A stretch of 64,000 nucleotides of DNA from Parietaria judaica (lineage: Eukaryota > Streptophyta > Magnoliopsida > Rosales > Urticaceae), in the NCBI GenBank assembly GCA_954871525.1, contig OX940872.1:13043180-13107179 (forward strand), given 5' to 3'. The notes under the pieces were generated by a model. The model saw only the letters and a list, made by a program, of their open reading frames with translations, did no database searches and was not told the DNA's origin. Positions 44,766 through 55,554 of the stretch are shown piece by piece. The position numbers and the translations under genes were made by a program. The stretch's first letter is position 1, and each line of letters starts with the position of its first letter.

Positions 44766-46986
44766 TCTATATATATAATAGGAAATTTATTACAATAAAT
44801 TGATAGGCTAATTATAATTAGTTTGGAAATGGAGAATCTTGCAATTTTAAATTTTCACAATTTTAGATTTATTTTTATTATAATATATCCACCATTCATC
44901 CACTACATCATATGGTATGTTATAAATTTCATCCTAAATGATATGTTATAGATTCATTGGTGTAATTGCATGGTACAAATTTCATTAGTGTAATTACATG
45001 CATTATTATTTTAAACGAATAACACAAATGCATTGAACAACAACTAATAGTGTATATATATAAATAAGTAAATCTTTTGAACGTAGGAATTCTATATATA
45101 TAATTATTATTTTTTCAAGATTGAGATAGCAATAGAGAATCAAAGGAATTCTCTATTCATATTTTTTGAGAATTTTTTTTTATATATAAAAAAAATCAAC
45201 CATTTTATACTTTGATCTAACACATATCAAAGTAGCATTAATTTATGATTTTGAAATTATTTCTTGATCAACCATTTCAGCAAGGTGACATCAAATTTAT
45301 TACACTTCTTCATGTTATTCGTTTAAATTTTCCTTTCTCAGTATATTTCAGGGCTCCTATAATTGCAATGGATTTTCATTAATGTTGATTTGTCGGTGAG
45401 ATTCTTTACCTATTTTTTTTTTCAAGCTTAAGCTTATGTATTGGGATTTTATTTTGCTTAGATATTGATAATTTCTATGAAAATATATATTGTGAGTTCT
45501 GATAAAGTCCATAGGTACATCTCTTGACTTTTCTATTACCATTCATATTACTTTTATTTGTGGCGATAAACCAAAATACAATCAAGAGAATAAAAAAGCT
45601 GTAAAGTCATTTGATTTGGTAATCTTAGTAATTTTTTGTTTTACAAGTAGTTTATATGGTATTTCTCTTATAGGTTTTTAGTCGATTCCACAATATAATA
45701 TTTTCTTTTTTAGTTTATTTTTTATCATTGTACAATGATTTTGTAGATTTTATTTTTGGGCATTGTCTAACTTCTATTACAGTGGTGAGATTTTAATTTT
45801 ATGGATTTTTTTCAATATGTTAGCCTTTTAACCTTTTTGGGTTTTGCAATTATTACTTGCTAGATTTCAGTTTCAATATTTTTTTTTCCTAAGAATTGCT
45901 CTCTGTGCTCGGCCTTTGACGTCCCGAACAAAAGAAATTGCATCATCGTTACTACCAGAGACGAGAATGTTGCAAAACTAGCTGTTCGTGGCGATGACGA
46001 CCGAATTCATACGCCGAGAACCCTGAGTAAAGAAGAAAGCTGGCAATTGTTCTCTAGATTCGCGTTTTCCACCGAAAAGCCCGCGTTTGAGGAAGTGGGT
46101 AGGAAGATTGTGGATAAATGTGGGAGGCTTCCACTCTCAATCAAGACAATGGGGGCGTTGTTGGCGACGAAGGGCACACTGTTGGAATGGTCGGAGGTGT
46201 TGAACAGCTTCCACGGCTCGGAGAAGGTCACAGGGAATGATCAAGTAATTGAAACTCTGCGGGTTAGCTACAACGAGCTCGACGCTCACCTCAAGCTCTG
46301 TATGCTGAGCTTCTCTATCTACCCGGAAGACGCCGACAAAAGCGCGGAGCAGGTTATCCTAATTCTCGGTAGATATCAATTTCTTTTTCCCTTAAATTTC
46401 TTACACGCCATCTTTCTCTTCTTAGCCGGGCTCTCCTAATTCTCAATGGGAGGTTGCACGTTGTGGGGCTTATCTTTTTATTTTCTTTTTGTTGATCTCT
46501 TGAATTTTTTGCAGGAAAACAATTACAAAGAGATAGCTTACAATTCTAATTTTCTTATAACTTCTCATTTCAGTGGTTACTGAATAATTTGCAGCAGCAG
46601 AGTTTAATTGTTTTTTTTTTTTTCTTTCAAAAGGAACACGCGATTATTTCAAACTTCATCAATTTTAAGGAAATTTGATACTTCATAATAATTTATCATG
46701 AAACGAAACAATGCTAATTTTATATATTATTGTTTTCTTGCTTGCAAATGATTTATCAAATTTGGACAAATTTTTCTACTGGACATCCCTATTTATATGT
46801 TCAAGATAATATTTCTAATGTGAGTCGTTTTACATTTTTTTTAAAATATAATATAATTTTATACATATACGTGTGCTCATTTTTAACATAAAAACGACCA
46901 TCAAATTACTAAAAAGTTTGCTCCAAATGCATTGCTTACAACCCTAATAAAAGATATTATTTCGCCACCGCGCGATTATCCACTAG
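44766..46986 (+). mobile_element. Helitron H4 carrying a resistance-gene fragment
   Basis: After host A the sequence starts TCTATATATATAATAGGAA, like the 5' ends of H1 and H2. It ends CACCGCGCG-ATTAT-CCACTAG followed by T (46963-46986), the same terminal sequence as in H1-H3 but with the right arm of the hairpin lost. The 2.2-kb interior contains an NB-ARC fragment at 45900-46438 in the same orientation. Length and ends fit a gene-capturing non-autonomous Helitron. Confidence 0.6.
45900..46438 (+). pseudogene. NB-ARC (NLR disease-resistance) gene fragment
   Basis: The frame is open from 45900 to 46436. It contains the RNBS-B/kinase-3 motif (C-I-I-V-T-T-R-D-E-N-V-A), an L-S-K-E-E-S-W-Q-L-F helix, the GLPL motif as G-R-L-P-L, and the RNBS-D motif C-M-L-S-F-S-I-Y-P-E-D. 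P-loop, kinase-2, MHD and LRR parts are absent, so about 150 codons of a roughly 900-residue NLR remain. The RNBS-D form suggests a CC-type NLR. A GT at the end (ATTCTCG-GTAGAT) may be a donor site from the parent gene. It is inside proposed Helitron H4. Confidence 0.85.
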
Positions 46987-48375
46987 TTATAAACTATATA
47001 ACCTTCAATATCTTATATATTATTTATTTTGAATACGCTTAGACTTTTAATGCCCCTTAGCAATATAAACAAAGATTTGAAAGATGAAATACGTAAACAA
47101 TCTCTATTTTACCCCCTTTTTTTTTTCAATCTCCATTACAGGCTTTGCGCAATTATTCTAAAGGAATCATAGAGATTCAATTCTAAATTTGGTGTTTTCT
47201 TCTATGAATAGATATGATAAAGTGACAAACAAAGCATGGAGACAATATTATTGCAACTAAATTAAAAAGCAAGTCATTTTATGTTTTCTTCAGTTATATG
47301 CATGCTTAAGGTCACGTCATGCATTCCTATGTATAATCAAATTGTGACTATATGTGAAATCAAATGAGTAATTGACACTATTTATTATCTTAGTTTAAAA
47401 ATTAAAAAATATTCAGCCCTTCTTTATTATGGATGTGTGGATATGACCCCTCTACTTCAAAAGTAGCGAGTGACTATATGATTATAGTTTTTTAATTAAA
47501 AAAATATCTAAAAATTATTTTGGTTAAGTGAAAATTATTATTTTTTACTTAAAAAAGAGCTATAAATATTTTAAACATTCTTTTTATTTTATTTAAAACA
47601 AACCTTTGAATTTTACACTAATTGAGAGTCAAAGCATAGAACAACAAAAAAAGAGACGTAGAAATTTGAAGATCTAAGTAAATGCATAAAACTTATTACA
47701 AAAACAAAAGTAATATTACATCTCATTATAAATATGTCTTTTTTTTTTATCATGCAGACCACAATATTGTTGCCTATAAAATATTGGTATTTAATTAAAC
47801 AAAAAGAGCTAACTTACAGAACTACTGCATAGTTTTAAAATTTGTTGCTTTTGTTTTATTTTTGTTATAGGTAATGTTCTAATATTAATAATTAATATAC
47901 AACATGTTTAATAATCCACTTTATTAGTTTTGGACGTACTATCCAATTCTTATTGTTAGTTATTTTGTGAATCATATTTTAATTATGCATTGGACATACC
48001 ATTACATGAATAAATCAACGATTATTGAGTTTGTTTTGGATATAATTATATCGAATACTACACATGATTTATATAATTAAAAATATAATAGTTTCATTTA
48101 AATTAAAGAGACTATTTTTTCGCTGACATATTTATAACTAGGAGCGGACTATAATATACTGCGCAAGTTTATGGGTAATAGTTTAGTATTGATTAAAAAA
48201 TGTGCCATTGTACTGAAATGTACATATTTTTTAGCTATTTCTAGGGAGATTAAATACTTAAAAGTTTAAAACCTAAAAGTATTCGAAGTACAAAGTATAT
48301 GTAGCCGCAAGGACTATCATATGTACCTTATTTATATAGTGCAACTGCATTTGCCTTATTAGTGAAGCTATGTGA
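46987..48375. other. AT-rich intergenic DNA, nothing recognised
   Basis: No coding frame, terminal repeat or promoter could be supported in this stretch. Confidence 0.4.
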
Positions 48376-48403
48376 TTTCTTTTCGCGTGGTGCTGTCCAC
48401 TAG
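48376..48403 (+). mobile_element. Isolated Helitron 3' end
   Basis: CGCGTGGTGCTGTCCACTAG followed by T matches the terminus of H1-H4: half of the hairpin, spacer, CTAG. The left hairpin arm is changed and no 5' end could be assigned. Confidence 0.55.
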
Positions 48404-48988
48404 TTTTTCGGTAAGACACGGTATTTTGATTAAGAAATCTGTAAAGAAAATTCATAGGCAAATACAATATATAAACCTGTGAAGGTTTCTCATATTAATA
48501 GCTTCAATTGCCTATTAATATTTTTCATATTTTAGACTTCCCCGTGGTTTTTTATTTGAAGCACATTCTACTATTGTGCCTTCTTCAATTGAATGGTTGT
48601 TGTGTTAAAGTGAGTTAATATATAATTGTTCTCGTATACATTTAAAAAAAAAACGTTCTCATATTATATTCTTATTGGAAAAAAAAAACTAATATAACAC
48701 TTCGCCGGCCTACTATATATAATATAATATAATATAATATAATATATATATATCATATTAAGCGTCATATGAATTATAAAATTGTAACTATTGAGGTATA
48801 TTTTAAAAATATAATTCCATTGGCCTTTTTAAAAAAATAAAAGATGGGGGTTCATAATCTTAGAATGCGAGTCTGAGTTTCAGAAAGACTGACACTCAAG
48901 GAACGCAAAATAAGAAATGGGGCTCATGGTAATATAAATATGATTGTATGTTACAAACAAAGGAAAAAAAGAAATAAAGAGCAGAGAA
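48404..48988. other. AT-rich DNA with a TATAA microsatellite
   Basis: An (ATAAT)n-type run occupies about 48713-48755. No gene is visible; part of it may be the 3' end of the LINE next door, but no clear poly(A) tail was found. Confidence 0.35.
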
Positions 48989-49693
48989 CTAACGAAACCG
49001 AAAGTTCTCTCTCATACAAATGTCATCGTTAACAAAGGAATCGATGAAATCAGGGTGGGAAGCCCACCAATGGTGACCCGAACATTGAGCCCCATAACTA
49101 GCTAAGGCATCAGCCGCTCTATTTCCTTCTCTATAAATATGGCTTATCCTGAGCTGGATAGTCTCAAGGAAACGAAGACATTCGGACCACCGAGCTCGCA
49201 ATCTCCCTGGAACTTCACGCGATTGTTTCTGGAATAGTTGAATAACGTAACTAGAGTCACATTCGAGCCACACTTTCTCCCAATGGAACTCCTTAGCTTT
49301 TTCAATGGAAAACATAGCGGCAATCAGTTCAGCTTCAAATGCAAAGGCAGAATCAATACGGAAGGCGAACGAGCCATGAGGGAACCTTTGGTAGGTTGTG
49401 AAAATGCGTCCAGCCCCAGCTACACCTGGAGTACCAAGACAAGAGCCATCAGTATTGCATTTTAACCAAGATGCGAAGGGAGGAAGCCAAACTACTGAAA
49501 TGATATTTGGAGCTTTCTTTGGATGAAAATCTACCCCAAAAAAGTCTAAAGTCCTTGAGTCCTCAGTAGTGCTTTTCAACCCCAGCATAAAGAAATTGGC
49601 CTCCTTTGTAAGTCGCCAAACATGTCTCAAGAAATTGTTAATGTTAGGAGTTTCATCTTGAAATAAACAAGTATTTCTAGTATGCCAAATCAA
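48989..49693 (-). pseudogene. LINE-type RNase H (RVT_3)
   Basis: The open stretch of 234 codons contains W-L-K-C-N-T-D-G-S (catalytic Asp), E-A-E-L-I-A-A (Glu), L-E-C-D-S-S-Y-V (Asp) and H-I-Y-R-E-G-N-R-A-A-D-A-L-A (Asp). All catalytic residues are kept. Standing alone it could be mistaken for a host RNase H gene, but the zf-RVT and RT parts upstream show its origin. Confidence 0.9.
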
Positions 49694-49789
49694 CCAAATT
49701 GAAGAAATAATTGTAGTATTCCAAAGCGCAAAAACATGAGGACTAAGAATAACAGAAGATGCATTGGAAAGAAGTAGAGCAAGTGAACC

Positions 49790-50200
49790 TCATATGTTAA
49801 TTGACGTTCGAAAAATATCAGAAATAGAAATCCATATCAAACCTGCGAAGTCGCATTTAACAAAGATTTGTTCTGAGTCCTCCACGTGATTGTTACATAA
49901 CCGACATTTTGAAGCTAACGAGAACCTTTTTTTCTCCAAAGTAAGCTCAGTTGGAAGATATCCCAAGAAGGCTCTCCAACAAGTAATCGATCTCGAAGGC
50001 GGAAGAAATTCTTTCCATAAAAACTTTTGCCATTGAGGAAAAAAGTTATGATTAGAGCAAAAGATATTGTAAATAGATTTCACAGTAAAATGACCATCGT
50101 TACAGAGATGCCAAATACACACATCATCAACTTCCTCAATAAATTTGTAATTTTTTATCTCTTCGGAGACAGAAGCTGAGAGATTAGAAGGCAATTCCAA
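49790..50200 (-). pseudogene. LINE zf-RVT region
   Basis: The frame shows the C-terminal Cys-rich module of plant L1 elements: W-K-E-F-L-P-P-S-R, C-R-L-C-N-N-H-V-E-D-S-E-Q-I-F-V-K-C. It is between reverse transcriptase and RNase H and is in a frame of its own. Confidence 0.85.
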
Positions 50201-50639
50201 TCATTATCATTTCGAAAGCCTGAGATTTTAGCTGTGAGATTCACTCTATTCCACAAGGGTATATTTTCTCTATCAGCAACACAAAGGTGTAACCAATCAT
50301 CAAATCAAAAATTTCTATTTGAATGTTTATTTACCAACCAACGAACATTGTCAACAACAAGCGAAAAACATGAGTTTAGCGAACGCCAAATAGAAGAGGA
50401 TATCGTGTTAGTTCTTAAAGAACCATTATCATTGAAGATCTGATTCTTTATCAAACTCAAGGGAAAAGAATTAGAACTTATAAATTGCCAAGAAAGTTTT
50501 CCTAGTATAGCTTTATTTAGGGCGGTCAAATTCTTTATCACAATACCACCTTCGGAAACAGATAAACAACAAATATCCCAAGGCACAGTAAATAACTTTC
50601 GTTTATCAATAGAACCACACAAAATAAAGTTTCGCACTA

Positions 50640-51772
50640 CTTTTTCTAGTTTCGTGAGAAGATTTTTTGGCTAAGCATATATCAAAAAAGAGTGAAGAAA
50701 AGAGCTTTGAATGACAGAGTTGATCAAAGTAATTCTTCCCACCAAAGACAGAGTGAAACCTTTCCAATTAGAAAATTCACTCAAAATTTTATCCGCCGCA
50801 GATTGCAACCATTTTTTCCTCGGAGTGCCCTTAAATAAAGGAACTCCAAGATACTGCATTGGCAAAGATATTTGTTTGAACTTCAACGAATTAACAATAC
50901 TTAACTTCCTGTTAGTTGGGACTTTATTACTAAAAAAGACCCCAGACTTAAACTTGTTGACGACTTGCCCTGCAAGAGATGTGTAAATATCAAAAACCCT
51001 AGAAATAGCACGCACATTACTCTTTGAAGCGGCACCAAATAAAAGAACATCATCAACATATAAAAGGTGTGAAGCGAAAAGAGTGTTACCAGTGTATCTA
51101 ATGCTTCCCACTTGTTTTCATAAACGTATTTGCTAATGAGGCGGCTAAGAAAGTCTACAGCGATGACAAAAAGAAGAGGGGAGAGGGGGTCTCCTTGACG
51201 AACACCTCTTCTGCACTTAAAGTAACCTTTTGCTGATCCATTCAACATAATAGAGATCCTAGCCGATGAAAAAATCTCGAGAATCCAATCCCTGAATTTT
51301 AAAGAGAATCCGAAAGCTTCCAAAACATCAAGAATAAAGTCCCAATCCATAGTATTAAAGGCTTTCGTAATGTCAACCTTCAAAGCCATGTGACCTCCAA
51401 AATTCTTTTTATCCAGTAAATTGATTCCCTCACAAGTCGCTGCAATACAATGTGGAATATTTCGGCCCTTAACAAAGCCAAATTGATTTTCAGAGACAAT
51501 TCCAGAAGCAATACCCGAAAGCCTTTCCGCCAAGATTTTAGTTATTATTTTGAAACAAAAGTTGCTCAAAACAATAGGTCTAAAGTTGTCAATCTGCACA
51601 AAGCCTTTAACCTTGGGAATAACAACCATTATACTTGAGTTTAGCCCCGTGGAATCGAGCCGCTAATAAAAAAAACTTTGAACACATCGACAAACATCAG
51701 AGCCAACAATATCCCAAAAAGCATGATAAAATTTTCCATTAAAGCCATCAGGACAGGGAGCAGTGGCCTTCA
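50640..51772 (-). pseudogene. LINE reverse transcriptase, broken
   Basis: Motifs in order: P-D-G-F-N-G-K-F-Y, F-R-P-I-V-L-S-N, A-L-K-V-D-I-T-K-A-F (catalytic Asp), G-V-R-Q-G-D-P-L-S-P-L-L-F, then after a frameshift near 51100 L-L-Y-V-D-D-V-L-L-F with the catalytic D-D pair. L-Q-Y-L-G-V-P-type sequence appears as M-Q-Y-L-G-V-P-L-F. A stop interrupts it just before M-V-V-I-P-K, another near 50675. Confidence 0.92.
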
Positions 51773-52112
51773 AATACATACATATTTAAGAACTCATACA
51801 AGAGATTATTTAAGAAGTTTAACTTTTAAAAAGAAAAGAAAAATTAAACAAAACAAAACAAAAACAAAAACATGTCGCTATTACTAAAGTCGATGTATAT
51901 GTATGTATCGATATATGTATAATATATGCACGGTAAGAAAAGATCATACATATGTTTTTCTTTCATAAACCCTTTATATACATAAAAATTCTAAACTAAT
52001 GTCACATTTTTATTTATATATAACCTCCTAAATTAGGTGACTTCGTATATCAATGTTAAGACTTTTGGTCTTACATATTATTAACATTTAATAAGATTTA
52101 TATATATCTTAA
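51773..52112. other. Intergenic, nothing recognised
   Basis: AT-rich DNA between the 5' truncation point of the LINE and the MULE-like terminal repeat. Confidence 0.4.
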
Positions 52113-52614
52113 GGGAAACTTCAGTTTGTATGCCCGGTGGAGTATGTGTTTTTGGAAAAGTACCCGAGTTAATAATATTACAAAATTATGCTCAAAATCT
52201 ATTTTTGACCCTAATCTTGGGTTAACTTCACCATACTCTTCTCTCTCTATTTCCCTCTTTAACCCAGCTCTCGTCCTCCCTCTCTCTCTTCCCCCTCACT
52301 CTCTTTGTTAGCTTCCGACAAAACCAACGCCCTCTGACCCACGCTCAACTTCCGACGGACGAAATCCACGCCCACGCCGATGAAGCTCACACGTCGACCG
52401 TACCCACGGTCCACGGCGACTCTGAACTTGGCTGTCACTCCAACTCGCACTCCTACTTCGAAGCTGCGTGTATCTATCCTCCCCTCCGCGAACCCTAGAC
52501 AATCTCTACAGACTTCAGATTTGATGATTTAGGGCTTCGATTTTGTTCATTTGTTGATTTAGGGCTTCAATTTTTTGCCTGAATTTTTTGTCTGATTTCT
52601 AAACCGAAAATAAA

Positions 52615-52990
52615 CACTTTTTGCCTTTAGGCAAAAACTGTTTATGTTGATTTATTTTATTTTCAGTTTAGCATAAAGTATTTATGTTAGGCAAAAACTG
52701 TTTATGTTTAGGCAAAAAGTGTTTATGTTGATATATTTTATTTTCGGTTTAAACAAACTGTTTAAAAAAGTGTATGTTTAGGCAAAAATTATTTATGTTT
52801 AGGCGAAAAGTGTTTATATTGATTTATTTTATTTTCGGTTTAGCATAAAGTATATATGTTTAGCAAAAATAGTTTATGTTTAGGCAAAAAGTGCTTATGT
52901 TGATTTATTTTTATTTTCAATTTAAAAAAATTGCTTAAAAAAGTGTTTATATTTAGGCAAAAAAGTGTGAAGAACAAAAATGTTCATATA
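52615..52990. repeat. Minisatellite with short and long periods
   Basis: A short word, TGTTTAGGCAAAAAGTGTTT, alternates with TTGATTTATTTTATTTTCGG. The longer word begins at about 52649, 52728, 52820 and 52900. It lies inside the MULE-like element. Confidence 0.8.
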
Positions 52991-53212
52991 TAGGCAAAAA
53001 GCGTATAAGATTAATCATTAGTGTCATAAAGCGATAATAATCCCATAAAACAACAACCGTTCGGCAAAAGAGACAATTATTATCTACTCGATCATATTCA
53101 TTCCGTACTTAGTTGCACTAAAGTTAATAACATAGGTATTTTCACAACCAAAATATGAAAATCAACAACATGAGTACTTTCGCCAATAAATCCTCATAAC
53201 AATACCAATGTT

Positions 53213-53719
53213 TTACTTTTGTGGAAGATGATAACTAACTAACCACTGAAGTGAAGCTTCGTAAAAAGATTTGCAGAAGAAGAAGCCATGATCGGAAAGC
53301 AACGACCATGTCTGCAACTCAAACTCAAAGGTGAAGAGATGAGCTATGTCGCTCGTCTCGCAAATCTCGTCCGGGACTTTACCGGAGCCGATTCGCAGAC
53401 AGATCAAAGAAGTTCAAGCTTCCGAGATGACCGATCAAGCCTGGAATCACCCCTGAGATTCTGTTGTTCCTGAGTCGCAGCCTCATGAGGGAGCTGCATT
53501 CCCCTATCTCCGTCGGGATCGTGCCTCATGAGGTTCTGCCACGCGAAGAACACGTTGAGCTTCGTCAACCCTCCGAGCTCCGGTGGAATCAGGCCGGAAA
53601 TCTGGTTGGTGTTGAGCTGCAACTGCTCTAAGCTCGTCGCGTTCAACAAATTCGAAGGAATCGAGCCCGAAACATTGTTGTTACTGATCATGAACTCGAC
53701 GAGGGGTAACCTGTCCTAA
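53213..53719 (-). pseudogene. LRR receptor-kinase ectodomain fragment
   Basis: The minus strand encodes leucine-rich repeats: M-I-S-N-N-N-V-S-G-S-I-P, L-E-Q-L-Q-L-N-T-N-Q-I-S-G-L-I-P, and after W-Q-N a frameshift into I-P-T-E-I-G-E-C-S-S-L, R-L-R-L-R-N-N-R-I-S-G-V-I-P and K-V-P-D-E-I-C. The wording is that of class XI receptor kinases of the RCH1/RGI group. Relative to them about two repeats are deleted at the frameshift. There is no kinase domain. It is captured inside the MULE-like element. Confidence 0.85.
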
Positions 53720-53919
53720 AAACAGAGGAATCGAACCCAAAATCTAATTTAAAGACAGATCAATCGAATTTACATTAAAACCAGCTTCCAAAATCACTTT
53801 ATCTATTTTGTTCAATCTTTGTAATCAAGAGTTCCTCCTCAAACTAAGTAAAATAACTTCAATAAATGAAACCTACACAATAATCAGACCTGCTTCGAAT
53901 CACATGAAAACAATGAACA

Positions 53920-54310
53920 TTACCTGCAAATAATCCCTGTTTAGAGCTTCCCAAAGAACCCTTTTGTAATGCGCATCCTTCTTGTTGTTCAGGTATTTGG
54001 CAGCCTACAGAACTGAAAAAAAAAATTAAACATAACTAACCTAAAATTCAGCCAAAAATGTAAGCCCCAAATCAACAACTGATCAAAATACACAAATAAA
54101 TCGCACATCCCACAACCCTAGTAACTAGCGAGCAAGAAAAATCGTGAAGATTGAAACCTGAGACGATTTTTGGGAGGAGATTCGCAGAGGTGATAGAGAG
54201 GAGCTTCTCCGTCGATGGTTTGAATGGCAGAGCGTGAGTAGATTCGCAGAGTCACCTGCTTGGGTCGTCGGCCTCTCGGGAACGTAGGTCGCCTTGATCT
54301 CAATCATCGA
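53920..54310 (-). other. Further exon-like fragment in the MULE-like element
   Basis: On the minus strand, 54307-54125 and 54000-53925 are open and separated by AT-rich DNA with splice-like ends. The second piece encodes A-A-K-Y-L-N-N-K-K-D-A-H-Y-K-R-V-L-W-E-A. I do not recognise the parent gene. They could be leader and exons of one captured gene. Confidence 0.3.
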
Positions 54311-54600
54311 CGCCGGAGAATCGGAGAGAGGGAGAGAGGGGAAACCCTAAAATGAGGGTGATGGTCGGGAGCTGAGAGAGAGAAAGTGGGAGGGAGGAGT
54401 GAGGTCTGTCTTTTTTTCGAATAATTTTGTAATATTATTAAGTCGGATACTTTTTTCAAAAACACATACTCTACCGGATATACAAATTGAAGTTTCCCTA
54501 TCGTATGTAATTTTATGTTTTATTGAAAAGTCATATGTGTATAATTCTTTTGGTTTGGTTGTATGTCTTTGGTAAAAAATAATATGAAATAGTGCTAAAA

Positions 54601-55422
54601 TCATATATTATACATGCAAAAAATTAAGCGATTCATTGAATTCTTCAAAGTACTGCATTCATAGTTCAGTGCAGGTAGATTCGAGCTCGCCTGGAAAAGA
54701 GCTGACCGGAGCTCAAGCTCGACTCTGGACTTCACATTGAGAGGAGACTCCGAGGGGTCACACGCAGAGAGGACGCCGAACCTGGGAAGCTTCGCCGTAG
54801 AGCAGCTTTGCTGATCTGAGCTCGGTTGGAATCGCGATGGAGTGCCGGAGATGGGCTTCACAGATCTAGGAATGGCGTCGATGGAGCTCAAGCTCGCTGA
54901 GTTAGGGCTGAGGAGCTTGTCGCCGGAGAGGGACTGAGATACGCAGAGGACTTGCGGAAGCCGAGATTGACAGGAGAGCTTATGAATACCGGAGGAACAC
55001 CGGGTAAGTTTGAACGAGTCGCACTGAACGGAGTCACCGGAAGAAGCGACTGAGTGCGCTCGGAGTGCAGCGGAGATAAGATCCAGCGACGAAGCTTGGG
55101 AATACCGGAGGAACACCGGGGAAGCAAACGATACCGGAGAGATAGCCGAAAAATGAACGTCCGACGGGAATAAGTCGGCGACAGCGGCTGAGAGATGGTT
55201 TTCTCGGAGGAGATCTGAGATCAAGTTTGCCGGAGAGATGCCGGGAACACCGGGAAAGCTTATGAATACCGGAGGAATAACGGGTAAGCTTGAGAGAACC
55301 GGAGGAACACCGGGAAGCACGCGTCACCAGAGAGATGGCCGGAGATGAATGTCCGGCGGGAACTCTACGGTGACGGCGGCTAGGGTTTTTTGAGCTTTCC
55401 TAAAGCACTTGCTCTGATACCA
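54601..55422 (-). mobile_element. Internal region of a TRIM-like or truncated Copia-like element with a 239-codon open frame
   Basis: Reading leftwards from the primer-binding site TGGTATCAGAGC (55422-55411), the region is GC-richer than its surroundings. A frame of 239 codons (55320-54601) is open but shows no Gag or other domain. It is Ser/Pro/Leu-rich. A 19-bp word, ATACCGGAGGAACACCGGG on the plus strand, occurs about five times (54994, 55113, 55265, 55300 and a variant near 55243), so the long frame may reflect repeat amplification. No 3' LTR was found on the left side. Confidence 0.5.
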
Positions 55423-55554
55423 TGTGAAAGTTTGATTGAGAAAGTTGTGTTTTCATTCATGAAATTGGTATTTACACACAAAGGCAAGAAACTAGAAATA
55501 ACGGCATAAGTACCACAAATTTACAACCTATAATAAACTATACAATATTCTACA
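55423..55554 (-). mobile_element. Short 5' LTR (132 bp) of the TRIM-like element
   Basis: On the minus strand it starts TGTAGAATATTG and ends CTTTCACA, directly followed by the primer-binding site. The short length is typical of TRIM elements. It abuts CAATTTATTCAG, which belongs to the PR-10 unit 3 upstream region. Confidence 0.75.

Larger units (their letters stand above)
48989..51772 (-). mobile_element. L1-type LINE, 5'-truncated and frame-broken
   Basis: On the minus strand the order is reverse transcriptase (51772-50640), a zinc-binding zf-RVT region (50200-49790) and RNase H (49693-48989), as in plant L1-clade elements. Endonuclease and ORF1 are missing and the sequence starts within the G-P-D-G-F motif. 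Several frameshifts and stops separate the pieces. It copied by target-primed reverse transcription when active. Confidence 0.92.
52113..54498. mobile_element. MULE-like element with long inverted termini and captured gene pieces
   Basis: The first 80 bp (GGGAAACTTCAGTTTGTATG to about 52192) recur inverted at 54498-54420, including GAGTATGTGTTTTTG and TTAATAATATTACAAAATTA, a terminal inverted repeat of about 80 bp with 85-90 % identity by eye. The length (2386 bp), long TIRs and gene fragments inside fit a Pack-MULE. The expected 9-bp duplication is not convincing: TATCTTAAG versus TATCGTATG, seven of nine. No transposase is present. Confidence 0.6.

Noticed and set aside
48989..49693. A host RNase H-like gene of 234 codons
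   Set aside because: zf-RVT and LINE reverse transcriptase remnants lie directly upstream on the same strand, so it is the 3' domain of a LINE.
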